Positions 7,662 through 7,922 of a stretch of 7,922 nt of DNA are shown one piece after another. Made by a program: the position numbers and the translations under genes. Position 1 is the stretch's first letter. Each line of letters opens with the position of its first letter. The notes beneath the pieces are model-generated. The model was given only the letters and a program-made list of their open reading frames with translations. It was not told the DNA's origin and made no database searches. This DNA is from Deltaproteobacteria bacterium (lineage in GTDB: Bacteria; Myxococcota_A; UBA9160): assembly GCA_003520425.1 (NCBI GenBank), contig DOUU01000264.1:842-8763 (forward strand). The letters run 5' to 3'.

Positions 7662-7922
7662 TTAGTTCCTCGAGCGATCGACGAGGGCTTTCTCCTTGAG
7701 CCACGGCATGAGTCCTCGCAGCCTCGCCCCGACCTTCTCGAGCTCATGCTCGGCGGCGCGCCGACGCAGCGCGTTGAAGGAGGCCTTGCCCGCCTGGTTC
7801 TCGAGGATGAACTCCTTGGCGAACTGGCCAGACTGGATTTCCTTCAGCACTTCCTTCATGCGCTCTCGTACTGCGCCATCCACAAGCCGCGGTCCGCGGG
7901 TGAGGTCGCCGTACTCGGCGGT
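7662..7922 (-). CDS. ilvC: Ketol-acid reductoisomerase, C-terminal part (cut by window edge)
   Basis: IlvC isomerises and reduces acetolactate or acetohydroxybutyrate with NADPH, the second shared step of valine and isoleucine synthesis. Its valine-branch product leads on to the 2-oxoisovalerate used by LeuA. Only the last 86 residues are in the window. They start in frame at 7922 with [14 protein letters not shown], the conserved segment of the knotted C-terminal domain, and continue with [38 protein letters not shown] and the near-terminal LMPWLKEK, all typical of class I (short) IlvC. An internal GTG at 7883 is not a start, because the homologous sequence continues upstream of it. The TAA stop at 7662 lies 4 nt before psd, whose ribosome-binding site is embedded in the final ilvC codons. 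The rest of the gene, and probably ilvB/ilvN, lies to the right. Confidence 0.96.
   Translation of the reverse strand, partial: TAEYGDLTRGPRLVDGAVRERMKEVLKEIQSGQFAKEFILENQAGKASFNALRRRAAEHELEKVGARLRGLMPWLKEKALVDRSRN

Overview
The window is a densely packed, GC-rich stretch of bacterial chromosome in which every real gene lies on the minus strand, so the operon order reads from the right edge to the left: ilvC (3' end), psd, pssA, leuA, leuB, an Asd/Usg-like gene, truA, rplM, rpsI, argC (5' part). The order ilvC-psd-pssA-leuA and the order leuB-asd-truA-rplM-rpsI-argC both recall gene orders known from deltaproteobacteria in the old broad sense (for example Geobacter relatives). Together with the high GC content and frequent GTG/TTG starts, this points to a Desulfobacterota/Myxococcota/Binatota-like organism. 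That placement is inference from synteny memory, not from a search.

Right part (4613-7922): the end of ketol-acid reductoisomerase (valine/isoleucine synthesis), then the two enzymes that make phosphatidylethanolamine (PssA makes phosphatidylserine, Psd decarboxylates it), then 2-isopropylmalate synthase (first committed step of leucine synthesis). Junctions are tight: a 4-nt gap, a 4-bp GTGA overlap and an 11-bp overlap, so this is very probably one translationally coupled operon.

Middle part (1538-4519): after a 93-nt gap with no visible promoter or terminator comes 3-isopropylmalate dehydrogenase, then an aspartate-semialdehyde-dehydrogenase-fold protein, then tRNA pseudouridine synthase A. 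leuC and leuD, often found between leuA and leuB, are absent here. The Asd-fold protein appears to have lost its catalytic cysteine and several other active-site residues. It resembles the enigmatic Usg paralogue that precedes truA in E. coli, and it is the most interesting item in the window.

Left part (1-1537): a 148-nt intergenic region holds a good sigma70-type promoter and a roughly 100-nt leader with two hairpins before rplM-rpsI (ribosomal proteins L13 and S9). rpsI starts with TTG and overlaps rplM. It is followed by a 12-bp terminator-like hairpin, and then argC (arginine synthesis) begins with a near-perfect Shine-Dalgarno sequence and runs off the left edge.

I see no mobile element, CRISPR array, RNA gene or defence system, and no evidence of a wholly new multi-gene system. 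The window is core housekeeping and amino-acid/phospholipid metabolism with some unusual details.
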